A program made the position numbers and the translations under genes. A DNA stretch of 64,000 bases from Ligilactobacillus sp. WC1T17 (GTDB lineage Bacteria > Bacillota > Bacilli > Lactobacillales > Lactobacillaceae): assembly GCA_900110005.1 (NCBI GenBank), contig FOCC01000002.1, positions 147,279 through 211,278 on the forward strand, given 5' to 3'. Of the stretch, positions 28,357 to 37,285 are shown piece by piece. A model generated the notes under the pieces. The model worked only from the letters and a program-made list of their open reading frames with translations, made no database searches and was not told the origin of the DNA. The first letter of the stretch is position 1, and each line of letters opens with the position of its first letter.

Positions 28357-29657
28357 TGCACATCCTCCTTTGGCAAGATTTGATAGACACTCATCGCCTC
28401 TGATTTGATAAATGATTTTGCCAAGCCTTTAATATCATCTAAGGTCATTTGTTCATATAAAGGAACCACATCAAAAAGGGTAGCATAATCAAAAAGACTG
28501 CCTTCATAGCGATTAGCAATGGTTTCCAAAGAATTCATGGATGCCAAAGTACGTCCGACAAATTCTTTTTTAGCCAATTCAAACGCTTCTTCTTTGCCTT
28601 CAAGCAGCTTCAAGGCATTTTCAGCAATTTCGATAATGGCATTGGATAAATCTTGCGGTGAATCAGTATCACCGGAAATCGTGACAAAATGGTGCCCGCG
28701 GCCTAAAGAAACATCATAGCCAAAACTATCATCTAAAATACCCTTATTATAAAGCTCCATATATTGTGGTGTGGTTTCATCATATAAAAGATACATCAGC
28801 ATTTCTAATTTAAGTTTATAAAAAAGTCCTGCCCGTCCTTTTGGCACCTCATCTAAGCCTTTAATCCCCACGATAGTTTCGGGACGCTGCACATCCAGTT
28901 CAATCATGCGGTAAGGAATAATATCTTGTCCGTCCAGATCACTTTCAAAAGTGGCTCTCGTTACAGGAATTGCAGGCTCAAATTGCTTCTTAGCTTGATT
29001 TTGTCTAATAGTTGACAACATCTCCTCAGGCTCAAAACCTCCAACTACAAACAAGTTCATATTGCTTGGCTGGTAAAAGGTACGATGGCACATATACAAA
29101 TCTTGTGCTGTAATTTTTTTGATAGATTCCACGCTGCCGGCAATATCCACTGCTAAAGGACTGTTAGGGTATAAATTCCCAACCATACCAAAATAAAGTC
29201 TCCAACCAGGATCATCGTCATACATTTTAATTTCTTGACCAATAATCCCCTGTTCTTTAGCCACTGTTTGGTCAGTAAAATACGGTTTCTGTACAAAATC
29301 AAGTAAAGTATTCAAGCACTGCTCAATGTTGCGCGTTGTTGAAAAAAGATAGCTGGTACGCGTAAAACTCGTATAAGCATTGGAATTGGCCCCATATTTA
29401 CCAAATAAATCAAAGGCATCATAATCCTTTTTCTCAAACATCTTATGTTCTAAAAAATGCGCAATGCCATCAGGAACTTTGATTAATTCATCTTGTCCAT
29501 ACGGCATGAACGTATTATCGATTGAGCCGTAATTAACCGTCAACAAGCCATATGTCTTATGAAAATTTTTGCGAGGCAATAAATTAACCCTTAACCCATT
29601 ATCCAAAACGGTCGTGTATAAAACTTCATGATATCTAGGATAAGTTATCTCTTTCAT
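28353..29657 (-). CDS. ymfH: M16 family metallopeptidase, catalytic member (YmfH)
   Basis: A 434-aa pitrilysin-type protease with the inverted zinc motif HFLEH at residues 67-71. Its partner encoded just upstream lacks the motif, so the two probably form a heterodimer like other M16B pairs. The physiological substrate is unknown to me. Start and stop overlap the neighbours by 4 bases each, so ymfF-ymfH-ymfI are translationally coupled. Confidence 0.9.
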   Translation of the reverse strand: MKEITYPRYHEVLYTTVLDNGLRVNLLPRKNFHKTYGLLTVNYGSIDNTFMPYGQDELIKVPDGIAHFLEHKMFEKKDYDAFDLFGKYGANSNAYTSFTRTSYLFSTTRNIEQCLNTLLDFVQKPYFTDQTVAKEQGIIGQEIKMYDDDPGWRLYFGMVGNLYPNSPLAVDIAGSVESIKKITAQDLYMCHRTFYQPSNMNLFVVGGFEPEEMLSTIRQNQAKKQFEPAIPVTRATFESDLDGQDIIPYRMIELDVQRPETIVGIKGLDEVPKGRAGLFYKLKLEMLMYLLYDETTPQYMELYNKGILDDSFGYDVSLGRGHHFVTISGDTDSPQDLSNAIIEIAENALKLLEGKEEAFELAKKEFVGRTLASMNSLETIANRYEGSLFDYATLFDVVPLYEQMTLDDIKGLAKSFIKSEAMSVYQILPKEDVQ

Positions 29658-30919
29658 CTTGTTTTGCCCCCATCAAGAAAATAAACACACTGCAGTTTAG
29701 CCAAAGAAGCCACTTCTTGCACCTGCTCTTTAGTAACATTTTTTACTGCATCAATCCAATTCTGTGTTGATACATGTGTTTTTGTTAAAATGTCATTTTG
29801 TTCCCGGTTAATTGCCGTCATTTGGCTATCTAACCGGCTTTCAAAATTATTAATCAAAGAGGCTTTAATTTTATCCATCTCATCTAAGGTAAAGTTCCCA
29901 TGAGCAAGATCAGTTAATTGCTGTTGAATCAAAGCCACAACATGTGCTTTATTTTCAGATTGAATACCTGTTTGGACCATTAAAAAGAAACGGTAAGGGT
30001 CAAAAGAAGAACTGGCATAATAAGCCAAGCTCTCTTTTTCTCTGACATTTACAAACAACTTAGAGAGCGGCGAGCCGCCAAATAAGCCATTAAATACTAA
30101 AGCAGCATAATGCAGCGGCGCGCGATAAGCAATCGGCAAATAATAAGCCAAGTCAAGCTTGCTTTGGTTTAAATCTTGCTGTTCAACCACTTCAATGCTT
30201 TTTTCCTTAGGTTCTTGCAAAATATTTAAACTTAGTTCACAGCCAACCCGCGGTGAAAAATTGAAGTTTCTAACTTGATTTTCAACCTTGTCAAAATCAA
30301 TATCCCCTGATACCACAATTTGAATGCGGTCATGGGTGAGCATTGTTAAATATGCTTGATATAATTCTTGCGGTGTAATCGTCTCAATAGCAGCTGACGT
30401 CCCATAAATAGGTGTTTTTTGTTCTGGAGCATCAAAATAATGCTCTTGCAGCTTCATAGCAGCATAGCTTTGCTTATTGTCTTTGATTGAATTAACATAA
30501 GCAACTAGATTTTGCTGCTGCCGTTTAAAAGTATCATTATCAAACGATCCATTTTCAGCTAAAGGATCTAAAATCATTTCTTTTAAAAATTCAAAACCTA
30601 AATCAACCAGGTCCACTTTTTCTGTCAAAAACTTATCATCTATGCAATTGAAGATGAAGTTTAACAAATGCAAATTACCATGGCGGCTAACCGTCGTTCC
30701 AAAACCAGCTCCGTACATTTCCGATAAGGCTAAAGCTGTCTTGCGCTGTGTATTATATTTGCGTGAACTGGTTTCTAATACATTAGACAGTAAAGTCCGC
30801 ACGCTGAGCTGTTTTGCATCAGAAAGCTCTGTCATAAACGAAATCATAATGCGGTTGGTCTTGAATTGCTGAGTTGGAATTAAAATTAATTCCACCCCAT
30901 CTGTTATGCTTTTTTGCAA
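29654..30919 (-). CDS. ymfF: M16 family peptidase-like protein, non-catalytic partner (YmfF)
   Basis: A 421-aa M16 homologue without HxxEH; the matching region reads LLSNVLETSSRKY. It still has the family's C-terminal features such as NVREKESLAYYASSSFD. It probably supplies the substrate-binding half for YmfH. The start is TTG at 30919-30917, with AAAGGAGG 8 bases upstream, giving a strong ribosome site despite the rare initiator. Confidence 0.88.
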   Translation of the reverse strand: MQKSITDGVELILIPTQQFKTNRIMISFMTELSDAKQLSVRTLLSNVLETSSRKYNTQRKTALALSEMYGAGFGTTVSRHGNLHLLNFIFNCIDDKFLTEKVDLVDLGFEFLKEMILDPLAENGSFDNDTFKRQQQNLVAYVNSIKDNKQSYAAMKLQEHYFDAPEQKTPIYGTSAAIETITPQELYQAYLTMLTHDRIQIVVSGDIDFDKVENQVRNFNFSPRVGCELSLNILQEPKEKSIEVVEQQDLNQSKLDLAYYLPIAYRAPLHYAALVFNGLFGGSPLSKLFVNVREKESLAYYASSSFDPYRFFLMVQTGIQSENKAHVVALIQQQLTDLAHGNFTLDEMDKIKASLINNFESRLDSQMTAINREQNDILTKTHVSTQNWIDAVKNVTKEQVQEVASLAKLQCVYFLDGGKTR

Positions 30920-30995
30920 AAACAGACCCTCCTTTGAAATATTGACATTACTTCCAATTTTATAGTAAATTCAACTAAAAAACAAGGAGTCGCTA

Positions 30996-33299
30996 TTATT
31001 CCTGATTTTCAGGGGCGGGTAAATAAACTTTACGTGGTTTAGCTCCTTCCTGCTTACCAACCATCCCCCGCATCTCCAGTTCGTCCACAATACGGGCCGA
31101 CCTGTTATAGCCAATGCTGAATTTACGCTGTAGCATCGAAATACTGCATTTTTGTTCCTGGGCAATAAAAGCTACAACATCATCAAACAATTCATCAACA
31201 TCATCATTCTTGTCCGTCTCAGACACTTCTTCATCTGAGACTTCCATAGCGGTATCAAATGAAGCTTTTTGCTGACTAGCCACAAACTGTACTACTTCGG
31301 ACACATCGTGGTCGGAAATAAAGGCACCTTGAATCCGCGTTGGTTTATTTTGCCCAATCGGCATAAATAACATATCACCACGTCCCAAAAGTTTTTCAGC
31401 CCCATTGCCATCTAAAATAGTTCTAGAATCAGTCCCGCTGGAAACCGCAAAGGCCATTCTTGATGGCACATTAGCTTTAATCAACCCAGTGATAACATCA
31501 ACCGAAGGACGTTGCGTTGCTAAAATCATATGAATTCCGGCAGCCCGGCCCATTTGTGCAATTCTCACAATCTGGTCTTGCACCGAACCGCCCGTCGTCA
31601 TCATCAAATCAGCTAATTCATCGACAACAACTACGATATATGGCATAAAATCCAGGGCTTCTTTCGTCTTATTTTTCAAAACCAGCTGATTGTACCCCTT
31701 GATATTGCGTACATCATACTGGGCAAAAGTTTCATAACGCTGCTCCATACGAGCCACAACTTTTTCCAATGAGCGAGCAGCTTTTTTAGGTTCAGTAATA
31801 ACCGGAACTAATAAATGAGGTAAATCTTTATAAATCCCTAATTCAACCTTTTTGGGATCAACCATCATTAACTTCACCATTTCCGGACGGCAATTCATCA
31901 GTAAACTTGTAATAATCACATTAATAGCCACTGATTTACCTGAACCGGTTGAACCAGCAATTAAAAGGTGCGGCATCTTAGCCAAATCACATGTCGCTAA
32001 TTCCCCAGCAATATCATGGCCTATAGGAACTTCAAGCACACCACTGGATTTCTTTTGCTGCTTAAATTCCGTCATAATCGTCTTATAAGCCACCGTGGCA
32101 ACATTTTTATTAGGGACTTCAATCCCGATTAGAGATTTCCCGGGAATAGGTGCTTCAATCCGGATATCCTTAGCTGCTAACGCCAAAGCCAAGTCATCAG
32201 CCAAGCTAACGATTTTAGACACTTTCACTCCAATGGCCGGATGTAGTTCATAGCGGGTAACAGCTGGACCTAAAATGATATTTTTAAGTTCAGCTTTCAC
32301 CCCGAAACTTTCGAGCGTTTGCACCAAAATATCTTTATTTTTTAAAATAGCTTTCTTTTCATCACTTTGATCTGTATCTTGCCCATCTGACAGTAAATCT
32401 AGAGGAGGCAATTGATAATTTTCATTAGTTTGATAATCTGGCAAAACTTCTTCAGGAACTGGCGTCTTTTCAACTTTTGCTTGGAATTGTTTTAAATCAG
32501 CTACCGGCTCTGGTAAAACTTTATCCTCTTTTGGTAAAACAGTTTTAATATTTTCATCCACGGGCCGAACGGGAAATTCTTGAATGGCATTTTCTTCATT
32601 ATCTTCTAAATATTCATTTCGAAATTTTTGGACGTGCTTTTTTGCCTTTTTACCCTGCAAAACCACGGCCGGTAAAACTTTTTTAAGTACACGTCCTATA
32701 AAAACACTACTTTTAGCTGTTAAAAATAAAATTCGGTCCAGCCCCCAGCCAAAACCATCCAGCAACGTTTGCAGCGGAATTTCAAAAAAGAGACAAAAGC
32801 CGCAAAATAACATCATATCTGCCAGCAAATAACTGCCTAGCTGGGATACTAAAAAATAAGTTCCCGTGTATAAAATTGCCCCGACTAAGCCGCCGCCCAC
32901 GGGTGTCGCAACACTTGAGGAAATTAAATCACTAGCTAAATATTGCCAGGTTATGCCGATAAAATGCGTATGCAAATCTAATTTGAAAAAGAAAACCGCT
33001 GATCTCATCGTTAACAAGCCGCACCAAAAAAGGCCAAAACCTAATAAACGCTTAGAACTAAACTTAGGTCCCCGATCTTTTAGCAAAAGGTAAAAACCTA
33101 AGCCAAATAAGACCGCAAATAACCCCTTATAAAAGTCACCTACTAATAGTCGGAAAACATTAGCTAATAGATCACCTAAATAACCTAACACAAAAAAGCC
33201 CAATATTGCTAGCAGCATGTAGATTACACCAACTGATCGCTGTGATAGGGTTAAATACTTTCGTTGAGCTTTTTTTTGGCGGCGCCTTTTTTGTGCCAT
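30996..33299 (-). CDS. ftsK: DNA translocase FtsK/SpoIIIE family
   Basis: A 767-aa septal DNA pump. Hydrophobic helices occupy about residues 22-190, then an acidic and Pro-rich linker to about 290. The motor has Walker A GSTGSGKS and Walker B VVVVDELADLMM, and the C-terminal gamma winged helix (from about 700) includes MLQRKFSIGYNRSARIVDELE, which reads KOPS/SRS sequences. GGGAGG precedes the ATG. It is probably the DNA translocase of division. Confidence 0.94.
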   Translation of the reverse strand: MAQKRRRQKKAQRKYLTLSQRSVGVIYMLLAILGFFVLGYLGDLLANVFRLLVGDFYKGLFAVLFGLGFYLLLKDRGPKFSSKRLLGFGLFWCGLLTMRSAVFFFKLDLHTHFIGITWQYLASDLISSSVATPVGGGLVGAILYTGTYFLVSQLGSYLLADMMLFCGFCLFFEIPLQTLLDGFGWGLDRILFLTAKSSVFIGRVLKKVLPAVVLQGKKAKKHVQKFRNEYLEDNEENAIQEFPVRPVDENIKTVLPKEDKVLPEPVADLKQFQAKVEKTPVPEEVLPDYQTNENYQLPPLDLLSDGQDTDQSDEKKAILKNKDILVQTLESFGVKAELKNIILGPAVTRYELHPAIGVKVSKIVSLADDLALALAAKDIRIEAPIPGKSLIGIEVPNKNVATVAYKTIMTEFKQQKKSSGVLEVPIGHDIAGELATCDLAKMPHLLIAGSTGSGKSVAINVIITSLLMNCRPEMVKLMMVDPKKVELGIYKDLPHLLVPVITEPKKAARSLEKVVARMEQRYETFAQYDVRNIKGYNQLVLKNKTKEALDFMPYIVVVVDELADLMMTTGGSVQDQIVRIAQMGRAAGIHMILATQRPSVDVITGLIKANVPSRMAFAVSSGTDSRTILDGNGAEKLLGRGDMLFMPIGQNKPTRIQGAFISDHDVSEVVQFVASQQKASFDTAMEVSDEEVSETDKNDDVDELFDDVVAFIAQEQKCSISMLQRKFSIGYNRSARIVDELEMRGMVGKQEGAKPRKVYLPAPENQE

Positions 33300-33369
33300 T
33301 GTTTTTTCCTCCCTTATTAATTAGCTTCATTATACCATATCCCTAACATACGTTCGTTAGCCTAGACTA

Positions 33370-33397
33370 AAAAAAGCTAAGTTACCTTAGCTTTTTT
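33370..33397 (-). terminator. Intrinsic terminator after trmL
   Basis: AAAAAAGCTAAG / CTTAGCTTTTTT, 12-bp stem with a TTAC loop. Confidence 0.85.
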
Positions 33398-33398
33398 A

Positions 33399-33911
33399 TT
33401 ACTTTAATTTGTCATTTTCGTAAATATGCACCCGATCTAACTTTGGAAAATTCTGCTGCCGCAAAGCTTCGTAGATAATGATAGCAGCTGTATTGGACAG
33501 GTTCAAAGCACGAATATTGGCGTCGTTTTGCGGAATACGGATGCAATCTTGTTCATATTTACGCATAAACACTTCCGGCAAGCCGGTAGTTTCTTTGCCA
33601 AAAAGGAAGTAATGTTCTTTGGTTAAATCAGTATAATCAGCATCACTGTAATCCCGCGGTGCAAATTTAGAAACAATGTAAAGTTCCCCGTTTTCAGGAA
33701 TTGATGCTAAAAATTCCGGCAAATTTTCATGGTAGGTAATCTTGACCTTGTCCCAATAATCAAGTCCAGCTCTTTTCATATACTTATCATCAGTAGAAAA
33801 TCCTAATGGTTTAATCAAATGCAGCTCGGTATTCGTACCGGCACAAGTGCGGGCAATATTGCCGGTATTGGCCGGCATCAAAGGTTCAAATAAAACAATA
33901 TGATTTGACAC
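33399..33911 (-). CDS. trmL: tRNA (cytidine/uridine-34 2'-O)-methyltransferase TrmL
   Basis: A 170-aa SPOUT enzyme that methylates the ribose of wobble position 34 of tRNA-Leu in known cases. Motifs include FEPLMPANTGNIARTCAG and the late IPQNDANIRALNLSNTAAI knot region. I start at GTG 33911 (SNHIVLF after the initiator) with AAAGGA 8 bases upstream; longer starts upstream would lie inside the terminator-like leader. The leader carries its own promoter and a complete terminator hairpin. Confidence 0.9.
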   Translation of the reverse strand: MSNHIVLFEPLMPANTGNIARTCAGTNTELHLIKPLGFSTDDKYMKRAGLDYWDKVKITYHENLPEFLASIPENGELYIVSKFAPRDYSDADYTDLTKEHYFLFGKETTGLPEVFMRKYEQDCIRIPQNDANIRALNLSNTAAIIIYEALRQQNFPKLDRVHIYENDKLK

Positions 33912-33940
33912 ACTAAAAATCCTTTCTTTTATTTGGATAT

Positions 33941-34047
33941 AAAAAAAGCGTAACCGTTCGGTGTGGGTACGGCGAACGGTTACGTTAGTGAAGCACAATT
34001 AGCTAGCAGCTAACCTGATTGGATAACTGCTAACAACCGATTTCTTA
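33941..34047 (-). ncRNA. Candidate small RNA or attenuated leader upstream of trmL
   Basis: Minus-strand transcription from about 34047 would give roughly 100 nt with two hairpins. The first is GTTAGCAG (34027-34034) with CTGCTAGC (34002-34009). The second is a perfect 12-bp stem CGTAACCGTTCG / CGAACGGTTACG (33949-33984) followed by seven T (33941-33947), a textbook intrinsic terminator that lies before the trmL ribosome site. It is either an independent sRNA or a premature-termination switch. I recognise no known riboswitch class. Confidence 0.55.
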
Positions 34048-34053
34048 ATTATT

Positions 34054-34082
34054 ATAATACCATCGCTCAGTCTTTTTTTCAA
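34054..34082 (-). promoter_or_regulatory. Promoter of the trmL leader
   Basis: TTGAAA (34077-34082), 17 bases, TATTAT (34054-34059) on the minus strand. Confidence 0.6.
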
Positions 34083-34110
34083 TAGATTTTCGTAATTTTT
34101 TATAAAAAAT

Positions 34111-34965
34111 TTATTTTTCAATCATTAATAGCGTCACATCTACCGAAATTGCTGTTAATCCTTGATTTAAAGCGCTTTGTTCGCTTTCAGAATCCGCTCC
34201 CCAGTGCATCGGTGTCATCAAATATAATTGCTGAAAAAGCTCTTTTGACAAAGGCATCTGATAGGCTATTTCCCGCATTTTAGCGTGCGGATAGCGCTCT
34301 TTAAATCGGCTTAAGACTTTTTGATTACTATACGTATAATGAGGACTATCAGCCGGATAAATCAACCTTCTTAACTCTCCTAGATAGTTTTCGTTAGGAA
34401 TCACTTTCAACAATTTTCCATGCGGTTTCAAAACGCGTTCAAATTCTTCATAGGCCGAAGGTGAAAAAATATCCATAATAATGTCAAAACTTTGGCCTGC
34501 AAAAGGCAAATCGCACAAATCAGCTACACAAAAAAAGGCTTTTGTATCTTGCTGAGTTGCCAAACTAATGGCCCGCTTTGAAATATCAAAACCAATATAT
34601 GTATCTAAAGCGTTTTGCCGGCTATTTTCAAGCCGATGCAAGGGTGTTCCTTCACCACAGCCAATATCTAAAAGCCTGACGGGGGTAGCCGGCATTTCGG
34701 AATTGATCGCTTTTAAAATAGGATCGAACAATCCTTGCTGAATTAAAATCCGCCGTGCGTGCCACATCCGGTCATTATCATATTCGCTGACAACTTTATG
34801 CGTTAAAAAATACATTGTCCCCTGTTTAGAGACATCAAGGGCATGCCCTTTGGCACATAAAAGGGTATGATTTTTAACTTGACTAAATGTTCCATGACAA
34901 ATAGGGCAAGTAAACATATTTAAATGTTCCGTTAAAAAGCGCGTACCAAGATCAATCTTTTTCAT
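34111..34965 (-). CDS. rlmA: 23S rRNA (guanine-N1)-methyltransferase, RlmA family
   Basis: A 284-aa SAM-dependent methyltransferase with an N-terminal zinc finger (CPICHGTF, then LLCAKGHALD) and the SAM motif LLDIGCGEGTPL near residue 96. This layout is that of RlmA, which methylates G745 or G748 of 23S rRNA; in Gram-positives the latter form can affect tylosin response. Start ATG 34965 lies two bases after the ybaK stop, so the genes are probably cotranscribed. Confidence 0.85.
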   Translation of the reverse strand: MKKIDLGTRFLTEHLNMFTCPICHGTFSQVKNHTLLCAKGHALDVSKQGTMYFLTHKVVSEYDNDRMWHARRILIQQGLFDPILKAINSEMPATPVRLLDIGCGEGTPLHRLENSRQNALDTYIGFDISKRAISLATQQDTKAFFCVADLCDLPFAGQSFDIIMDIFSPSAYEEFERVLKPHGKLLKVIPNENYLGELRRLIYPADSPHYTYSNQKVLSRFKERYPHAKMREIAYQMPLSKELFQQLYLMTPMHWGADSESEQSALNQGLTAISVDVTLLMIEK

Positions 34966-34967
34966 GC

Positions 34968-35477
34968 TTATTTGGCCTCAACTTTAATATATTTGCCTGC
35001 TATCAAATTCACTAAGTCATCACGTTTCAACCGTACCGACCGCCCTACTTTACCGGCTGAAACGGAAATCAAATCATACTTTTTAATACGTTCATCAAAG
35101 TAAACCGGAAAACCTTTACGGATGTTAATTCCAATCGGAGTATTGGCTCCGTGAATGTAGCCGGTAATATTGATTAAATTTTTATTGTCAGCTAGATGAA
35201 CTTGTTTTTTCCCTAATTCATGCGCCACTAATTTTAAGTCAATTTCATATTCCAACGGCAAACAGACCACCACGTAATCCTTACTGTCGTTATTAGCCTG
35301 CATCACAATCGTTTTTAAAATACTTTCAGACGGTACCCCCAAAGTTTCAGCTTCCAATAAAGCATCTTTGCCTTTGCCCAGCCAATCAAAGGAAACTTCT
35401 TCATAAGCAATATGGTGCTGATCTAAAATTCTTTCATCATTCGTCTTTTTTTCTGTTTGTTTCTTTTTTTTTGCCAT
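34968..35477 (-). CDS. ybaK: Cys-tRNA(Pro)/Cys-tRNA(Cys) deacylase YbaK
   Basis: A 169-aa editing protein of the YbaK/EbsC family that hydrolyses mischarged Cys-tRNA(Pro). The Lys-rich start (MAKKKKQTEKK) precedes the fold; ILKTIVMQAN, VCLPLEYEIDLK and GYIHGANTPIGI are family-like. The ribosome site GAGG lies 8 bases upstream. It is paired with rlmA, so both products act on translation components. Confidence 0.88.
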   Translation of the reverse strand: MAKKKKQTEKKTNDERILDQHHIAYEEVSFDWLGKGKDALLEAETLGVPSESILKTIVMQANNDSKDYVVVCLPLEYEIDLKLVAHELGKKQVHLADNKNLINITGYIHGANTPIGINIRKGFPVYFDERIKKYDLISVSAGKVGRSVRLKRDDLVNLIAGKYIKVEAK

Positions 35478-35594
35478 TTTTAAACCTCATTTCTCTAACA
35501 GCTTATTTTAGCATGTGCCTTAAAAAAATTAAACAGTCCGCTACAGACCTTTAAAGTAAAAGCCGAATTTTAAAAGGTATATAAACGTTAATTG

Positions 35595-35623
35595 TTGACT
35601 TTTAACCTAAAATAAAGTATATT
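35595..35623 (+). promoter_or_regulatory. guaC promoter
   Basis: TTGACT (35595-35600), 17 bases, TATATT (35618-35623), 50 bases before the start. Confidence 0.65.
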
Positions 35624-35672
35624 AGCCTTGCTGTGTGAATTGCAGCATATTTTAGAATTGCGAGGTAATCTC

Positions 35673-36647
35673 ATGCCAGTTTTTGATTATGAAGATATCC
35701 AACTTATCCCTAATAAATGTATCGTTAAGAGTCGTTCGGAAATTGATACCAGTGTTAAATTCGGTCCAATGACTTTTAACATTCCGGTCGTTCCTGCCAA
35801 TATGCAAACCGTCATCGATGAACCGCTTGCTGTTTGGCTGGCTCAAAATGGCTATTTTTACATTATGCATCGGTTTGAAGAAGACGAACGTTTACCTTTT
35901 GTAAAAAGAATGCACGATTTGGGCTTATTTGCTTCAATTTCAGTTGGGGTTAAACAAAAAGAGCATGATTTGATTGATCAATTAGCACAAGCACACCTCG
36001 TTCCTGAATATATTACAATTGATATTGCCCATGGCCATGCTGATACGGTAATTGATATGATTCACCACATCAAAAAAGCAATGCCGGGTGTCTTTGTCAT
36101 TGCCGGTAATGTGGGTACTCCTGAGGGTGTCCGTGAATTAGAAAACGCCGGCGCTGATGCTACTAAAGTCGGCATTGGGCCTGGTAAAGCCTGCATCACT
36201 AAACTCAAGACCGGTTTTGGTACCGGCGGTTGGCAATTAGCTGCCGTACGCCAATGTGCTAAAGCTGCCAGCAAACCGATTATCGCTGATGGTGGCATCA
36301 GACATAATGGCGATATTGCTAAATCCATCCGTTTTGGGGCTTCAATGGTTATGATTGGCTCTTTATTTGCCGGCCATGAAGAAACACCAGGTGAAATTGT
36401 CGAAGAAAATGGCGAAAAATATAAAGTCTATTTTGGCTCTGCTTCACAATATCAAAAAGGCCAATATAAGAATGTCGAAGGCAAAAAATTATTAGTCCCT
36501 TACCGTGGTCACATTGCCGACACCTTACGGGAAATGCAAGAAGATCTGCAATCATCTATTTCTTATGCTGGCGGCAAAGAATTAATGTCCTTGCGTAAAG
36601 TTGATTATGTTATCGTAAAAAATTCTATTTTTAATGGCGACTACTAA
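35673..36647 (+). CDS. guaC: GMP reductase
   Basis: Reduces GMP to IMP with NADPH, linking guanine and adenine pools. I start at 35673 ([15 protein letters not shown], 324 aa), the typical GuaC N-terminus, with GAGG 7 bases upstream; a start at 35628 has no site. The catalytic Cys is in [20 protein letters not shown], and the IADGGIR phosphate loop follows. IMP dehydrogenase is excluded by the length and by the missing CBS domains. It complements the purine operons at the left end. Confidence 0.94.
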   Translation: MPVFDYEDIQLIPNKCIVKSRSEIDTSVKFGPMTFNIPVVPANMQTVIDEPLAVWLAQNGYFYIMHRFEEDERLPFVKRMHDLGLFASISVGVKQKEHDLIDQLAQAHLVPEYITIDIAHGHADTVIDMIHHIKKAMPGVFVIAGNVGTPEGVRELENAGADATKVGIGPGKACITKLKTGFGTGGWQLAAVRQCAKAASKPIIADGGIRHNGDIAKSIRFGASMVMIGSLFAGHEETPGEIVEENGEKYKVYFGSASQYQKGQYKNVEGKKLLVPYRGHIADTLREMQEDLQSSISYAGGKELMSLRKVDYVIVKNSIFNGDY

Positions 36648-36660
36648 AGTTAAAAAGATT

Positions 36661-36723
36661 ATATACTAAAAAATAAGCATGCTTTTCATTTTGGATGACT
36701 GGTATGCTTATTTTTTAGTATAT
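36661..36723. terminator. Long hairpin after guaC
   Basis: 20-bp perfect arms (36661-36680 and 36704-36723) with a 23-base loop. The T run lies inside the right arm, so it should terminate guaC, although the stem is unusually long and A/T-rich. Confidence 0.65.
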
Positions 36724-36754
36724 CTAACTTTGAAACAGCTTTTGAGTTCATAAT

Positions 36755-36787
36755 AAAAGCAGGCCAAGTTTAGCTTAGCCTGCTTTT
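36755..36787 (-). terminator. Terminator after the IIA-like gene
   Basis: AAAAGCAGGC / GCCTGCTTTT with a 13-base loop, followed on the minus strand by ATTATG. Confidence 0.75.
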
Positions 36788-37140
36788 TAGTTATATTTAA
36801 TTTCTGTGCCCTTTTTAATTTCAGGTAATTGATAAGGATGTACATACACCATATTAGCTTGCGGATTATCAGGTACTGGCGTAAATGAAAAAACAGTATG
36901 TCCAATGGTCGTCAAATTATCTTTTACCAGTTCGCCGACATAGTCGACTTGATATGTTTGATCATCAAATTCAACAGTTGATCCTGCCTGAAGCGCATAC
37001 CCGCTCATATCCGTTTCAAAACGTTGAATGGCTGAAACTTCACGTAAGCGGTCAGTGGCTTCTTCACCAAACAAAATAAACAAAGGCTGTTTATCATCAA
37101 TTGCTTGCTGACCAATAAAGGTAATTTTACTCTTAAGCAT
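36787..37140 (-). CDS. Orphan PTS glucitol/sorbitol IIA-like protein lacking the catalytic His
   Basis: A 117-aa protein that aligns by eye with SrlB/GutB IIA along its length (ITFIGQQA, FILFGEEA, TYQVDYVGELVKDNLTTIGH, LPEIKKGTEI). The phosphorylated His of the family lies in a motif like CFIH; here it reads SAIQ, with Gln39 in place of His. No IIB, IIC or dehydrogenase genes are adjacent, so it cannot act as a normal PTS carrier and may be a binding or regulatory protein. It has GAGGG upstream and TATAAT at 37176-37181. Confidence 0.75.
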   Translation of the reverse strand: MLKSKITFIGQQAIDDKQPLFILFGEEATDRLREVSAIQRFETDMSGYALQAGSTVEFDDQTYQVDYVGELVKDNLTTIGHTVFSFTPVPDNPQANMVYVHPYQLPEIKKGTEIKYN

Positions 37141-37242
37141 TTTAACCCTCTTTTCTTCGTTGTTTGCTTTTCTTTATTATACCGTAAATAAATGATTCTG
37201 CACATTTTAAGTTTCGTAAACTTAGATTTTCTTCCAATGTGG

Positions 37243-37248
37243 TATAAT
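37243..37248 (+). promoter_or_regulatory. Extended -10 promoter of the lactonase gene
   Basis: TGGTATAAT is a TGn-TATAAT extended -10; no clear -35 is seen. Confidence 0.5.
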
Positions 37249-37285
37249 TTATAGGAACAACTTGAATATAGAAAGGATGTTTTTT

